Below, one piece after another: positions 51,828-60,567 of a DNA stretch of 64,000 nucleotides. Below the pieces are notes generated by a model that saw only the letters and a program-made list of their open reading frames with translations, made no database searches and was not told the DNA's origin. Numbering within the stretch: the stretch's first letter is position 1; each line of letters begins with the position of its first letter. Origin of the DNA: Bacteroidota bacterium (lineage in GTDB: Bacteria; Bacteroidota; Rhodothermia; JANXDC01); assembly GCA_025998875.1 (NCBI GenBank), contig AP024675.1:186001-250000 (forward strand), in the 5' to 3' direction. Made by a program: the position numbers and the translations under genes.

Positions 51828-53270
51828 CGTGTAGGCGCGGGCCAGCGCGATGCGCACCTCCGGATGCTCGGCCCCGGCCCGCAACCCCTCTTCTGCCCAC
51901 CGGATCACGTGCTCCACGTACTGCGGCAGCCCATGAAAGGCTTCATAAAAATGCCAGTAGGCCAGTGCGGCCTGAAGCTTCTCCTCCGGCTTGCCGGGCT
52001 CCCATCGATCCGGAACGACCCCGCCCGTCACCCCTTCTATGGGAAGGAGCTGAAGCGGGTGCCGTTCCGTGATCATGGCCCTTCCCCGGCCGGGGCGAGG
52101 GGGAGGAACACGTCGCCGGATCCAGTGATCCGTAAACGTCACATGAGGCACGTCGGCCGTGCCACTTCTGCGCATATGGCAGCTTACGCATCCCTGCTCG
52201 GCCGCCCCGACCCGCGAACAGAGCGGAGCGTGTCCCCCGGATCCGGCATGACAACTGCGGCAGAAGCGGTCAAAAGAGCCCGGATTCCGGTCGGCAGACG
52301 CTCGGTGGGGGTCATGGCAGGTGGTACAGGTCATCGGGGAGCGCTGAAAACATCGGCTCTGGGCCAGACGCAGGGCATGGGAGGCCAGTCCGAACTGCTC
52401 CGGATCGCGAAGCTGCCCTTCGTGGGCGAATACGGCTCGATGCTCGGCCAGGCGCTGGCCCGGACGAAACGTGGTCGGATCCTCTCCGGGCCTGAAGACC
52501 GTCACCACCCCCTCCAGATGGCACTGCTGGCAGATATCCAGCTGGCGTGCCCGATCCAGCCGCGCGGGGTTGACGATCGTAGGATCCGCCTCCCCGGCGG
52601 GGGGGCGCCACCCCTGAGCGCGCCGGCGCACATGCTCCCCACCCGGGCCATGACAACGCTCACAGCCTATGCCCAGCGGCACGCGGCTGTAGTGATTCTG
52701 GGCAAAGGGGGAAGCCCGCGGCAGATCGTTATGGCATGTCATACATTCGAGCGTAATCTTTCGCTCGAAGCGATCGTTGGCCTCCTCAAAGCCCGGGCTC
52801 AACCCCCACCGCCGAACCTGCATATACCAGGTAAGGGGCATCTGGGTCAGATAGCCGTTTTGCTCCATGAGGTAAGAGCGTGTGGCACGACCGGAGCCGA
52901 TAACGTAAGCGACCGGATAAATCCGCTCCTGATAAATACGTCCCCGCTGGTCCCGACGAAACTCGCGCTGATAGAGCGTATCGCCGCGCAGAAAGGCCTG
53001 ATAAAAAAACCCCGTTTTCGGATCCGCAATCACAGGGCTGGGCAGAGATTCAGGGGCGGATCGGGGATCGAACCGACTCAGCGAACGCCCCTTGCCCGTC
53101 TGCAGGTAGGCCTGATAGAGCTCTTCATGGCAGGGTTGACAGGCCGCTGAACCCACGTATTCGGCCTGCTGGGCCAAAGCCCGGCGCGGGTCTGTGCGGC
53201 AGGCCGAGAAAGCTCCGGTCAGCACAAACAGGCCCAATAGAAGACAGAGGATCTTTCCGGCTCCGGGCAT
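51207..53270 (-). CDS. Heptaheme c-type cytochrome lipoprotein with TPR repeats
   Basis: A 687-residue protein: lipobox (TGAFSAC), then seven CxxCH heme motifs (CQPCH, CMTCH, CERCH, CQQCH, CTTCH, CRSCH, CVSCH) in residues about 40-370. A C-terminal array of TPR repeats follows (AWYNLGLVRWRMGRSLEARE, GWINLGSIWLEENALKQAER). Such proteins are usually envelope electron carriers or assembly partners; the TPR part would bind another protein. It ends tail to tail with the DUF2459-like gene, with a large antisense overlap. No cytochrome oxidase or reductase genes are adjacent. Confidence 0.85.
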   Translation of the reverse strand: MPGAGKILCLLLGLFVLTGAFSACRTDPRRALAQQAEYVGSAACQPCHEELYQAYLQTGKGRSLSRFDPRSAPESLPSPVIADPKTGFFYQAFLRGDTLYQREFRRDQRGRIYQERIYPVAYVIGSGRATRSYLMEQNGYLTQMPLTWYMQVRRWGLSPGFEEANDRFERKITLECMTCHNDLPRASPFAQNHYSRVPLGIGCERCHGPGGEHVRRRAQGWRPPAGEADPTIVNPARLDRARQLDICQQCHLEGVVTVFRPGEDPTTFRPGQRLAEHRAVFAHEGQLRDPEQFGLASHALRLAQSRCFQRSPMTCTTCHDPHRASADRNPGSFDRFCRSCHAGSGGHAPLCSRVGAAEQGCVSCHMRRSGTADVPHVTFTDHWIRRRVPPPRPGRGRAMITERHPLQLLPIEGVTGGVVPDRWEPGKPEEKLQAALAYWHFYEAFHGLPQYVEHVIRWAEEGLRAGAEHPEVRIALARAYTLQGQMPRARQILQQQIQRYPEHAWGWFWFGAVAEAEGRISEAIEAYRRALARAPYLTEARRKLADALLQAGREAEAEAVLLELIRLEPEHEPRAWYNLGLVRWRMGRSLEAREALQKAVELEPRLLEGWINLGSIWLEENALKQAERCFSIALELDPRSPSALGSMALVRLREGRFEEARRLLEAVLREEPGNQAARMLLGQLGPG

Positions 53271-53294
53271 TTCCGCTGGCTTGTCGGGGAGGCC

Positions 53295-53762
53295 TTAATA
53301 CTGGGTCATGTAGCGCTCCAGGATCCCTTTCATCTCGCGCTCAAAGGCCTTGAGCACTTCCAGCACCTGAGTAGGGGGCGGAGAGGAGACCCAGACACCC
53401 TGCGCGTTCTGCACCTGGTGTTCCAGATGCAGATCGGCCAGATACATCCCCCGACCCCGGGCCCGGATGGTGATCACAAGCCGGTCACGACGCTGTCGGA
53501 TACCCTGTTCCTGCTCGGCCGGCTCCGGGGGATGAAAACGCCACTCTGTGGCCACCTGGTTTATATTGGGCCGTTCCGGGTAGTATCCATACCTCGGCAA
53601 CACCTCCACGAGTAGCTCCACAAGCAGGCCGGGCTCCGGGGCCCGACCCACGATGGCTCGATAGCCTTCTGCGGCGGTACCCGCATCGGGACGGAGCGCC
53701 GAAGAGGCGCATCCGACGGTCAGCAACGCCAGCGCAATACCCAAAAGGTCATACCGCCCCAT
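53295..53762 (-). CDS. Small hypothetical lipoprotein
   Basis: A 155-residue protein with a clear lipobox (LLTVGCASS). A mixed domain follows: DRLVITIRARGRGMYLADLH forms a strand-rich core, and the C-terminus is helical (QVLEVLKAFEREMKGILERY). No family is recognised. It lies 12 bases downstream of another lipoprotein gene and upstream of the heptaheme cytochrome, so a shared envelope role is possible. Confidence 0.65.
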   Translation of the reverse strand: MGRYDLLGIALALLTVGCASSALRPDAGTAAEGYRAIVGRAPEPGLLVELLVEVLPRYGYYPERPNINQVATEWRFHPPEPAEQEQGIRQRRDRLVITIRARGRGMYLADLHLEHQVQNAQGVWVSSPPPTQVLEVLKAFEREMKGILERYMTQY

Positions 53763-53774
53763 GGGTGCCCTCTC

Positions 53775-54221
53775 CTAAAAGACAATAGGCCCGGTATCCT
53801 GACCCGTGCGGTAGAAGTAAACGAACTGCAGAATGCGCTGGCGGGCTGGAGGGGTAACGTCATAATCGAGCCGGTTATCGACCCAGACCCGCATGCGCAG
53901 GTTGTCCACCTCCGGATTCCGTCGCTCAACCCGGATGAAGATCTGCCGCGCTTGGGAGATGTCGAATCGCTTCTCGAGAGGAATGGCGGGCTCTGTGGTA
54001 TCGGCCTCCAAGAGCATAACGATCAGCGTATCGCGCACGATGATCCCCGCCGCATCGTAGATGGGTTGCCGCTGGGCCAGAAACTTGAGCGAGGTCACCA
54101 GCTGCAGCTGGGCCTGCTGAGCCCCTTCTATACGCAGACGGATCGTCTTGGGGCCCTCATGCTGCAGGATGTTGCATCCCAGAAGCCCCCAGAGGAAAAG
54201 CAGTATGATCCCCGCACGCAT
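53775..54221 (-). CDS. Small hypothetical lipoprotein
   Basis: A 148-residue protein with a lipobox (LLGCN) after LLFLWG. A beta-rich domain follows (TIRLRIEGAQQAQLQLVTSL, QARQIFIRVERRNPEVDNLR, MRVWVDNRLDYDV). The ATG at 54221 places the lipobox at a normal distance; an upstream start would disturb the signal. It is the first gene after the susCD terminator and 12 bases ahead of the next lipoprotein gene. Family unknown. Confidence 0.62.
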   Translation of the reverse strand: MRAGIILLFLWGLLGCNILQHEGPKTIRLRIEGAQQAQLQLVTSLKFLAQRQPIYDAAGIIVRDTLIVMLLEADTTEPAIPLEKRFDISQARQIFIRVERRNPEVDNLRMRVWVDNRLDYDVTPPARQRILQFVYFYRTGQDTGPIVF

Positions 54222-54240
54222 AGCCCGTACCCCTTTCAGC

Positions 54241-54279
54241 AAAAACACGCCGGGTGCCGCCTGCATCGGGCGGCACCCG
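54241..54279 (-). terminator. Rho-independent terminator after susD
   Basis: CGGGTGCCGCC (54251-54261) and GGCGGCACCCG (54269-54279) make a perfect 11-base stem with a seven-base loop. On the minus strand GCGTG and then TTTTT follow. It lies 28 bases after the susD stop and separates the susCD operon from the lipoprotein genes. Confidence 0.85.
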
Positions 54280-54306
54280 GAAAATATATATTCCCGCCTC
54301 AGCAGG

Positions 54307-55605
54307 TCACTTCACCAGCGGGTTGGCTCGGCGCTCGGAGATCGTAATCGGGAAGAAGACGCCGGGCTTATAGTAACCGGAGACCCACTCCTTCGGATAC
54401 TGGGCAAACCGGTAGTGATCCGCTAACCGACGGCCCTGCAGGAACAGGTTCACCCGTCGGGCATGAATGAGCATATCCCGAGCCGGAATCTGCCCCGTAT
54501 AGGGGCTCAGCCCGTCCATAGCCCGGATGGCGTTGATCTGGTTGCGGAACTCGGTCTGATCCCCGCGTGCCAGAGCCGCCTCGGCCAGAATGAGGTGCAT
54601 CTCCCGGCGAGAGACCACGGTCATAGGGGCATAGCGCTCGGCTCTGGTGAATTCGGTGATCTCCTTTTCCAGTTTCGGATCGACCCGGTTGTCGATGGGA
54701 TCCCGGAGCTTGACCGAGGCCACCTTTTTATCATCCGCCGTGGGCACGATATACTCATCCCCGATGCGCATCTCCAGGCGGAAGTTTACCTGCAGAGCCA
54801 TGCTCATATCGCCCACGATCAGACCCGGGGTAGCAGAAGAAGTCTCCAGCCGATAGACGAAATCCGCCGTTCCCATCTTGGCCAATGCGGCCTGGGCATC
54901 GGCGTTGGCCCCCGCGTCGTTGACCAGCGGATTGGCCGTATCCACCTGGTTGGGCCGGAGCTTAGCGCGCAAGGCCTTGGAATATCGGGCCCGGGCCCGC
55001 ATGGCGAGCAGACGCGTCTCCCAGGTGGTATTCCCAATGGCCTGCGCCAGCTGAATGCCCTTGGTGGTATACTCGATCGCCTTATCGTAAAGCTCGGGTA
55101 TCCGATCGCGCCCGATATTCGGTCCCGGCTGGGTGCGATCGGAGAAGGCGAAATCATCGAACATATCGGCGATCGTCGTGTAGATGATCGCCCCGTACAT
55201 GTAAGCGCGCACCAGGGCTACAGGGTCTCGAAGCGCGCCCTGGCTGCGGAACGCCTCCAGGCGCTCGATGGCCTTATCGGCCGTCCACCGAGCCTCGGCC
55301 ACGTAGGTGAAGGCGTTATCCGTAAACTCGTTGTAGATGTCATCGACCTTGCCCCAGTCCAGATCACGCCAGGAATCGCGCGAGCCCACCCATTTGAGCT
55401 CGTCACTGGCCGTGGAATACGGAGCCAGGATGGCGCCCAGCGCGCGGGTCACCGTGGCCTCCGCTCCGTTTGCGATTGCCCCCGCCGCAGACGGATTGGA
55501 GAGGTCTTCTTCGAGCACGTTGTTGGGGTTTTCTGCCTTCAAGCTCAGCAGATCGCATCCTGCCGCCAGGAGCGCTGCTGCAACCAACCCTATATAGGCA
55601 CGCAT
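54307..55605 (-). CDS. susD: SusD/RagB-family nutrient-binding lipoprotein
   Basis: A 432-residue lipoprotein (lipobox LLAAGC) with the helical SusD fold. The N-terminal segment ENPNNVLEEDLSNPSAAGAI opens the fold, helical repeats follow, and the C-terminus reads LFLQGRRLADHYRFAQYPKEW and PGVFFPITISERRAN. With SusC it forms a pedal-bin transporter: SusD is the lid that captures ligand at the outer membrane. At 432 residues it is on the short side of the family. The gene follows susC by 83 bases. Ligand unknown, and no carbohydrate-active enzyme gene is beside it. Confidence 0.88.
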   Translation of the reverse strand: MRAYIGLVAAALLAAGCDLLSLKAENPNNVLEEDLSNPSAAGAIANGAEATVTRALGAILAPYSTASDELKWVGSRDSWRDLDWGKVDDIYNEFTDNAFTYVAEARWTADKAIERLEAFRSQGALRDPVALVRAYMYGAIIYTTIADMFDDFAFSDRTQPGPNIGRDRIPELYDKAIEYTTKGIQLAQAIGNTTWETRLLAMRARARYSKALRAKLRPNQVDTANPLVNDAGANADAQAALAKMGTADFVYRLETSSATPGLIVGDMSMALQVNFRLEMRIGDEYIVPTADDKKVASVKLRDPIDNRVDPKLEKEITEFTRAERYAPMTVVSRREMHLILAEAALARGDQTEFRNQINAIRAMDGLSPYTGQIPARDMLIHARRVNLFLQGRRLADHYRFAQYPKEWVSGYYKPGVFFPITISERRANPLVK

Positions 55606-55688
55606 GCGCTAAACCTCCTTCCTTGTTTCCCACCCTCCGGAGGGGCCGGCTCTACAGGGGAGAGCCGGCCCTCCGGATCCTTCTTGGG

Positions 55689-58600
55689 CTAGAAGCCGAA
55701 CCGCAGGCTGAACTGAATCCGGCGCGGGATAGGCAGGCCAAAGGCCTCAACGCTGTCCAGGAAATTCTGATACAGCGTGCCGCCCGAGCCGCGGCCTACG
55801 GCGTTCACCTCCGGATCGATCCCGGAGAATTTCGTCCAGAGCGCCAGGTTACGCCCGGATACGGTGATGGACATGTTCCGCAGGCCATACTGGCGGATGA
55901 ACTGCGGGGAAACCGTGTACGTGAGGCTGAGCTCACGCCAGCGCAGGAAGTCGCCGGGCTCATGGGAGTTGGCCCCTGCGGCTCCGGCCGGATAGAGGTC
56001 CACCAGCTTCAGGTACTGCTCGAAGGCCTTCAGGCGCACCTCCGGATCGTTCTTGGGCTGGTTGTTGGCATCCAGTCCACCGGTGGCGAAATCCCGCTCA
56101 GCCTGTGCGGCCTCAGGCGTGTTCATCCCGATAAGCGGGTTGGCACGCCGGAAGGCATCGGTGAGGTTGGTTACGGTGTAGTTGCCGAACTTGTACTCAA
56201 AGAGGGCGTAGAGCGAAAAGCTGCGCAGGAAGTTGATGGTAACCCCGAAGGAGCCCATCCAGTCGGGCTGCGGCTTGCCGAGGTAGTTCTCCAGGATATT
56301 CCCCTGCTCATTAGCCTGCCAGAGCAGGAAGCCGTTCAGGTCGGCCAGGGGGCTTGCCCCGAGCACGTTGGCCCGGTTGACGAGGCTTGTGGCGCTGAGC
56401 CCTCTGAAGTAGTTGAGCAGCTCTTGCTGCGTATCCGGGTTGCCATCCCGGTTCGTATCAATCGGGTAGCGGCCGGCTTCAACCTGCCGGAGCCGGGGGC
56501 CGAACATGGCGCCGGGCGCATAGCCCTCCTTGATGAAGTTGCGATACCGCGGATACGTGCCGGCGATAAAGATCGGCGGAGCCCCACCCAGGGAGATAAC
56601 CCGCTCCCAGAGGTAGGAGGCGTTGGCAAAGAAGTTCACCGTCACGTCCTGGCGATTGAGCACGAAGGCGTTCAGGCCCAGCTCGACGCCCTTACCTTTG
56701 AGCTTGCCGATGTTGTCGAGCTGCCGAGCCCGGAACCCTCCCGTGAAGGGGAACTGACGGGCCACCAGGGCGTCCTTTACGGTTCGATCCCAGTAGGTGG
56801 CCTGCAGGGCATAGCGGTCGTTGAACAGACCCAGCTCCAGGCCCACCTCCCATTCCGTGGAGACCTCAGGCTTGAGCTTTGGATTGCCCAGGTTCCCGGG
56901 CGCCAGCCCCGGGCCTGTGATGGAGGCCAGAGGCACATAGGTCGTGAGCGCGTCAAAGGCGCCCGGCTGCAGTCCGGACTGCCCAAGCGCGGTCCGGAAG
57001 CGGAGCGAGGAGATCGGCCCGATCGGACGCCAGAAGGCCGCATCCGAAGGCACTACGGACAGGGACACCTTCGGATAGAGAACGCCCTTGAACTCCGACC
57101 CAAAGGCGCTGTTGGCGTCATAGCGGGCGCCCACGGTCAGGAAGACGAAGTTCTGGAACCCGATCTGCTCCTGAGCAAAAACGCCCAGGTTCTTATTCTC
57201 CAGGAAGAACTCGTAGACGTCTTTCTCTGAGGCACCGCCGGCCACGTTGATACCCGGACCGGGGAAGCGACGGCCCAGCGCACCGCGCTCAATAGAGCGA
57301 ATGACAAATCCCTGAAGTCCGGCCAGGAAGGTGGACTCCAGATTTTCCCCGATCTGGTTGATCATCGTGGCTTTGAGGTCCAGCGTCAGATGCAATCGGT
57401 TCAGGTCTCCGGTGCGGCGCGCCCCCTCGATCTCGGCAGAGGTGAAGTTGTTGATATTCCAGCCAAAGGGCCTCTCCGAGATATCCTGTTGGTTGGTGTA
57501 GTCCACCCCGAAGGTGCCGTCCAGCGTGAGGCTGCCCAGGGGGCGCCAGTTCATTCCAAAGCTTCCGTTGAAGTGCCGGGTATCCTGGGAGACGGTTTGC
57601 TGCAGCACCTCGGGCACGGAGGCGAAAGCCGGACTGCCGGTCGGGTTGTTGTACCGAATCAGGTGCAGCCGGGCGAACATGGTCAGGGGTTCGACCCCGT
57701 AGATGTTGTTGTTGTTCTGGAAGGTCTCCAGATGAAAGTCCGTATATCCCGTCGTGACACGGAGCTGGAGCTTATCCGAGGGGAAGACATTGATATTGGC
57801 CGAGGTCTGGATGCGGCTTACGATGTCGCGGGCGCGCACGCTGTATCCCGGCGGCATAGGGATCTTTTTGCCCCCGAAGGGCCCATCCTCATACTGCCAG
57901 CGGCCATTGATGAAGTACGTCACCCCTGTAGCCCCACCGCTGATGGAGGCCGAGTAGGTCTGTCCGCGTCCCGTCTCGAAGAGATCGTGCACAAAGTTGT
58001 GGCTGACCAGATCGTACTGACGGTAGTTTCCCCCCAGGTACTTTTTCGCGGTATCGGCCTGGGCCTGGGTGCGAAACCAGCTCGTCATGGGCTTAAAGAC
58101 GCGCGGATAGTTGCTGATGACCTGCTGGACCTGAAAATCGAAGCGGGGTGCGCCCACGGCACCTTTCTTGGTGAAGATCTGAATAACCCCGTTGGAGGCC
58201 TCTGTGCCGTAGAGCGTGGCGGCCGCCGCACCTTTGAGGATCTCCACGCGCTCGATGGCGTCCGGATTGATGTCATCCAGACGAGAAGGCGAACCCCCGC
58301 CGCCGGTGCCCACAAACCCGGAGAATCCGCCGCCCCGATCCACGCGCACCCCGTCAATGTAGACGATGGGTTCGTTGAGCTGGCTCAAACTGGCCGATCC
58401 CCGGATACGGATGCGCGCCCCCTCGCCCGTAATTCCTCCGGAGGGCAGGCTCACAACGCCAGGTTCGCGGCCGGCCAGGATCTCAGAGAAGTTGACCGCG
58501 GGCACCGTCTGCAGCTGCGCCGTGTTGATCGTAGCGATCGTGTTGCCCAGCTTGCGCTTCTCGACCGGCCCACCGGCTCCGGTGACGACAACCTCATTGA

Positions 58601-58928
58601 GCTGCAGGGCCGTCTCCTCGAGCACGAAGTCGGCCGTCACGCTCTCTCCAGCCCGCACGGTCACCTGGCGTGTGGCCACCCGATAGCCTACAAACCGGGC
58701 TTCCAGCGTATGCGTACCCACCGGCACCCGGGCGATCGTGTACCGGCCGTTGAGGTCCGTGGCCGCCCCGATCTGCGTACCCCGGATGACGACGTTGGCG
58801 CCCGGAATGGGCTCTCCTGTGCGGGCATCCGTGACCCGTCCCTGGATGGAACCGGTCTGCTGCGCCCAGAGCGCGGCGGGCAAGCACCACAGTCCCACCA
58901 GGACACCCCACCGAAGCAAGCGCGTCAT
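55689..58928 (-). CDS. susC: SusC/RagA-family TonB-linked outer membrane receptor
   Basis: A 1079-residue protein: signal peptide ending ALWAQ, then a carboxypeptidase-regulatory-like domain (GSIQGRVTDARTGEPIPGAN, VGTHTLEARFVGY). A TonB plug follows (NFSEILAGREPGVV, NEPIVYIDGVRVDRGGGF, IERVEILKGAAAATLYGTEA), then a 22-strand barrel ending in RRIQFSLRFGF. SusC forms the pore and SusD the lid of nutrient uptake through the outer membrane. An unusually long, structured leader precedes the gene, and an operon terminator follows susD. The pair has no hydrolase neighbours, so the substrate may be a peptide, siderophore or other small molecule. Confidence 0.93.
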   Translation of the reverse strand: MTRLLRWGVLVGLWCLPAALWAQQTGSIQGRVTDARTGEPIPGANVVIRGTQIGAATDLNGRYTIARVPVGTHTLEARFVGYRVATRQVTVRAGESVTADFVLEETALQLNEVVVTGAGGPVEKRKLGNTIATINTAQLQTVPAVNFSEILAGREPGVVSLPSGGITGEGARIRIRGSASLSQLNEPIVYIDGVRVDRGGGFSGFVGTGGGGSPSRLDDINPDAIERVEILKGAAAATLYGTEASNGVIQIFTKKGAVGAPRFDFQVQQVISNYPRVFKPMTSWFRTQAQADTAKKYLGGNYRQYDLVSHNFVHDLFETGRGQTYSASISGGATGVTYFINGRWQYEDGPFGGKKIPMPPGYSVRARDIVSRIQTSANINVFPSDKLQLRVTTGYTDFHLETFQNNNNIYGVEPLTMFARLHLIRYNNPTGSPAFASVPEVLQQTVSQDTRHFNGSFGMNWRPLGSLTLDGTFGVDYTNQQDISERPFGWNINNFTSAEIEGARRTGDLNRLHLTLDLKATMINQIGENLESTFLAGLQGFVIRSIERGALGRRFPGPGINVAGGASEKDVYEFFLENKNLGVFAQEQIGFQNFVFLTVGARYDANSAFGSEFKGVLYPKVSLSVVPSDAAFWRPIGPISSLRFRTALGQSGLQPGAFDALTTYVPLASITGPGLAPGNLGNPKLKPEVSTEWEVGLELGLFNDRYALQATYWDRTVKDALVARQFPFTGGFRARQLDNIGKLKGKGVELGLNAFVLNRQDVTVNFFANASYLWERVISLGGAPPIFIAGTYPRYRNFIKEGYAPGAMFGPRLRQVEAGRYPIDTNRDGNPDTQQELLNYFRGLSATSLVNRANVLGASPLADLNGFLLWQANEQGNILENYLGKPQPDWMGSFGVTINFLRSFSLYALFEYKFGNYTVTNLTDAFRRANPLIGMNTPEAAQAERDFATGGLDANNQPKNDPEVRLKAFEQYLKLVDLYPAGAAGANSHEPGDFLRWRELSLTYTVSPQFIRQYGLRNMSITVSGRNLALWTKFSGIDPEVNAVGRGSGGTLYQNFLDSVEAFGLPIPRRIQFSLRFGF

Positions 58929-59148
58929 ATTATACCTCCTCTCCCGTTGGACGGAATCCTACGCTTATATGCCCGTGCAATTTTACTCCGCCGGGGGCAC
59001 ACCAGGGTGCGCCCCCTCCCTCAACACAGAGAAACACCGGCCTTGAAGGCCGCTACGTTATTACGGAAAAATTTCCGGAAAGTCAAGACCTTCCATCAGC
59101 CCCCTCCATGCAAATGGAGGAAAAAATATAGGCGTTTTCCTGCTTCAA
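58929..59148 (-). promoter_or_regulatory. susC promoter and structured leader
   Basis: On the minus strand a TTG (complement of 59146-59148) lies 17 bases before TATTTTTT (complement of 59121-59128), close to a Bacteroidota-type promoter. The leader would be about 190 bases. It contains three dyads: CCTCCAT/ATGGAGG (59103-59120) at the 5' end, CGGAAA/TTTCCG (59064-59077), and a GC-rich hairpin at about 58993-59015. No riboswitch family is recognised. Confidence 0.4.
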
Positions 59149-59222
59149 AAAAGAGGTCAAAACCGGACAAAAAATACAGGAATATCGAAATAGGTCGTCT
59201 CCGATTACACAGAAAATGCGTT

Positions 59223-59468
59223 TTACGATACCCGACGCCGCTGGCCGGCGCTCCGGTAAACGATCTTCCGAATGGTGTCGTATTCCAGATCCGGGTATTG
59301 CTGCTGCAGCCGTTCGATAGCATCCCCGGCTGAGACACGCTGAGCCCGCATCTCCAGAAACTGGCGGCGGATCACGTAGTTGCGCAGTTCGCGCTCATTG
59401 AGCAGGCCGTGTTCGCGCAAATAGGCAAAAGCCTCATCGGAAATCAGGGGCCGCAGTGGATTATACAT
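59223..59468 (-). CDS. Small HTH-like protein, 81 residues
   Basis: The ATG at 59468 follows GAGGAGGTGGGAT, a strong ribosome binding site, so the shorter start is secure. The chain is helical: LISDEAFAYLREHGLLNERE, NYVIRRQFLEMRAQRVSAGD and AIERLQQQYPDLEYDTIRKI. The last two helices, with DAIERLQQQYPDLEYDTIRK, look like a short helix-turn-helix. It lies just upstream of the susC leader and could regulate it. I do not recognise a family, and the HTH reading is inference. Confidence 0.6.
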   Translation of the reverse strand: MYNPLRPLISDEAFAYLREHGLLNERELRNYVIRRQFLEMRAQRVSAGDAIERLQQQYPDLEYDTIRKIVYRSAGQRRRVS

Positions 59469-59597
59469 ATCCCACCTCCTCGGTAGCTGTCGACGACTGG
59501 ATCGAAAAAAGCTACCCGCGACCCCGCCGAAGCTCAAGGGTTGATTCCTGAACAGCCGAATAACCGGGCTGAACGGTCTGATCGGGTCCCTCAGCGG

Positions 59598-60557
59598 TCA
59601 ACAGGCCAGCCCCAGCTTCTGCCGGAAATATGCCAACGTGCGCTCCAACCCTTCGCGGCGGCTCACCTTCGGCTCCCAGCCGAGTACGCGCCGAGCTTTG
59701 GAGATATCCGGCTGACGCACTCGGGGATCATCGGCCGGAAGGGGTTTAAAAACGATGGGGCTTGCGCTACCCGTCAGCTCCTTGATCTCCAGGGCCAACT
59801 GGAGCAGAGGAATCTCATCGGGATTGCCCAGGTTAACGGGCTCCACCTCGGTAGAAAGCAACAGCCGATAGATCCCCTCCACCATGTCGTCGACGTAGCA
59901 GAAGGAGCGCGTCTGCCTGCCGTCTCCATAGACCGTAATGGGCTCTCCGGTCAGAGCCTGACGCATGAAGTTGGGCAGCGCCCGACCGTCGTCAAGCCGC
60001 ATGCGGGGCCCGTAGGTGTTGAAGATGCGCACAATCCGGGTATCAAGCCCGTGGTAGCGATGGTAGGCCATGGTCATGGCCTCGGCAAAGCGTTTGGCTT
60101 CATCATAAACCCCGCGCAGGCCGATGGGGTTGACGTTACCCCAGTACGTCTCCGGCTGCGGGTGCACCAGGGGATCGCCGTAGACCTCGCTGGTAGAGGC
60201 CAGCAGGAACCGAGCCCCCTTGGCTTTGGCCAGCCCCAGGGCCTTGTGGGTACCCAGCGCCCCGACTTTAAGCGTCTGAATCGGGTAGCGCAGGTAATCT
60301 TCCGGACTGGCCGGTGAGGCGAAATGCAGAATGAAATCCAGGGGCCCCTCAACGTAGATGAAGTTCGTCACGTCATGCTGGATGAAATGGAATCGAGGAT
60401 GGCCGAAAAGATGGGCGATGTTATCTGGACTGCCCGTGATGAAGTTGTCCATGCAGATGACTTCATGTCCTTCGGCCAGAAGCCGATCGCAGAGGTGTGA
60501 GCCCAGAAAACCGGCTCCACCCGTAATGAGCGTACGTGGCCGATGATAGGCGCGCAT
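59598..60557 (-). CDS. uxs: UDP-glucuronate decarboxylase (UDP-xylose synthase)
   Basis: A 319-residue extended SDR: NAD loop [19 protein letters not shown], then [13 protein letters not shown] and [21 protein letters not shown]-type motifs ([13 protein letters not shown]). The catalytic Tyr-Lys is in [34 protein letters not shown] also fits. UXS converts UDP-glucuronate to UDP-xylose. It follows ugd by ten bases, giving a two-step route from UDP-glucose to UDP-xylose. Full length. Confidence 0.9.
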   Translation of the reverse strand: MRAYHRPRTLITGGAGFLGSHLCDRLLAEGHEVICMDNFITGSPDNIAHLFGHPRFHFIQHDVTNFIYVEGPLDFILHFASPASPEDYLRYPIQTLKVGALGTHKALGLAKAKGARFLLASTSEVYGDPLVHPQPETYWGNVNPIGLRGVYDEAKRFAEAMTMAYHRYHGLDTRIVRIFNTYGPRMRLDDGRALPNFMRQALTGEPITVYGDGRQTRSFCYVDDMVEGIYRLLLSTEVEPVNLGNPDEIPLLQLALEIKELTGSASPIVFKPLPADDPRVRQPDISKARRVLGWEPKVSRREGLERTLAYFRQKLGLAC

Positions 60558-60567
60558 ACCGATCTCC

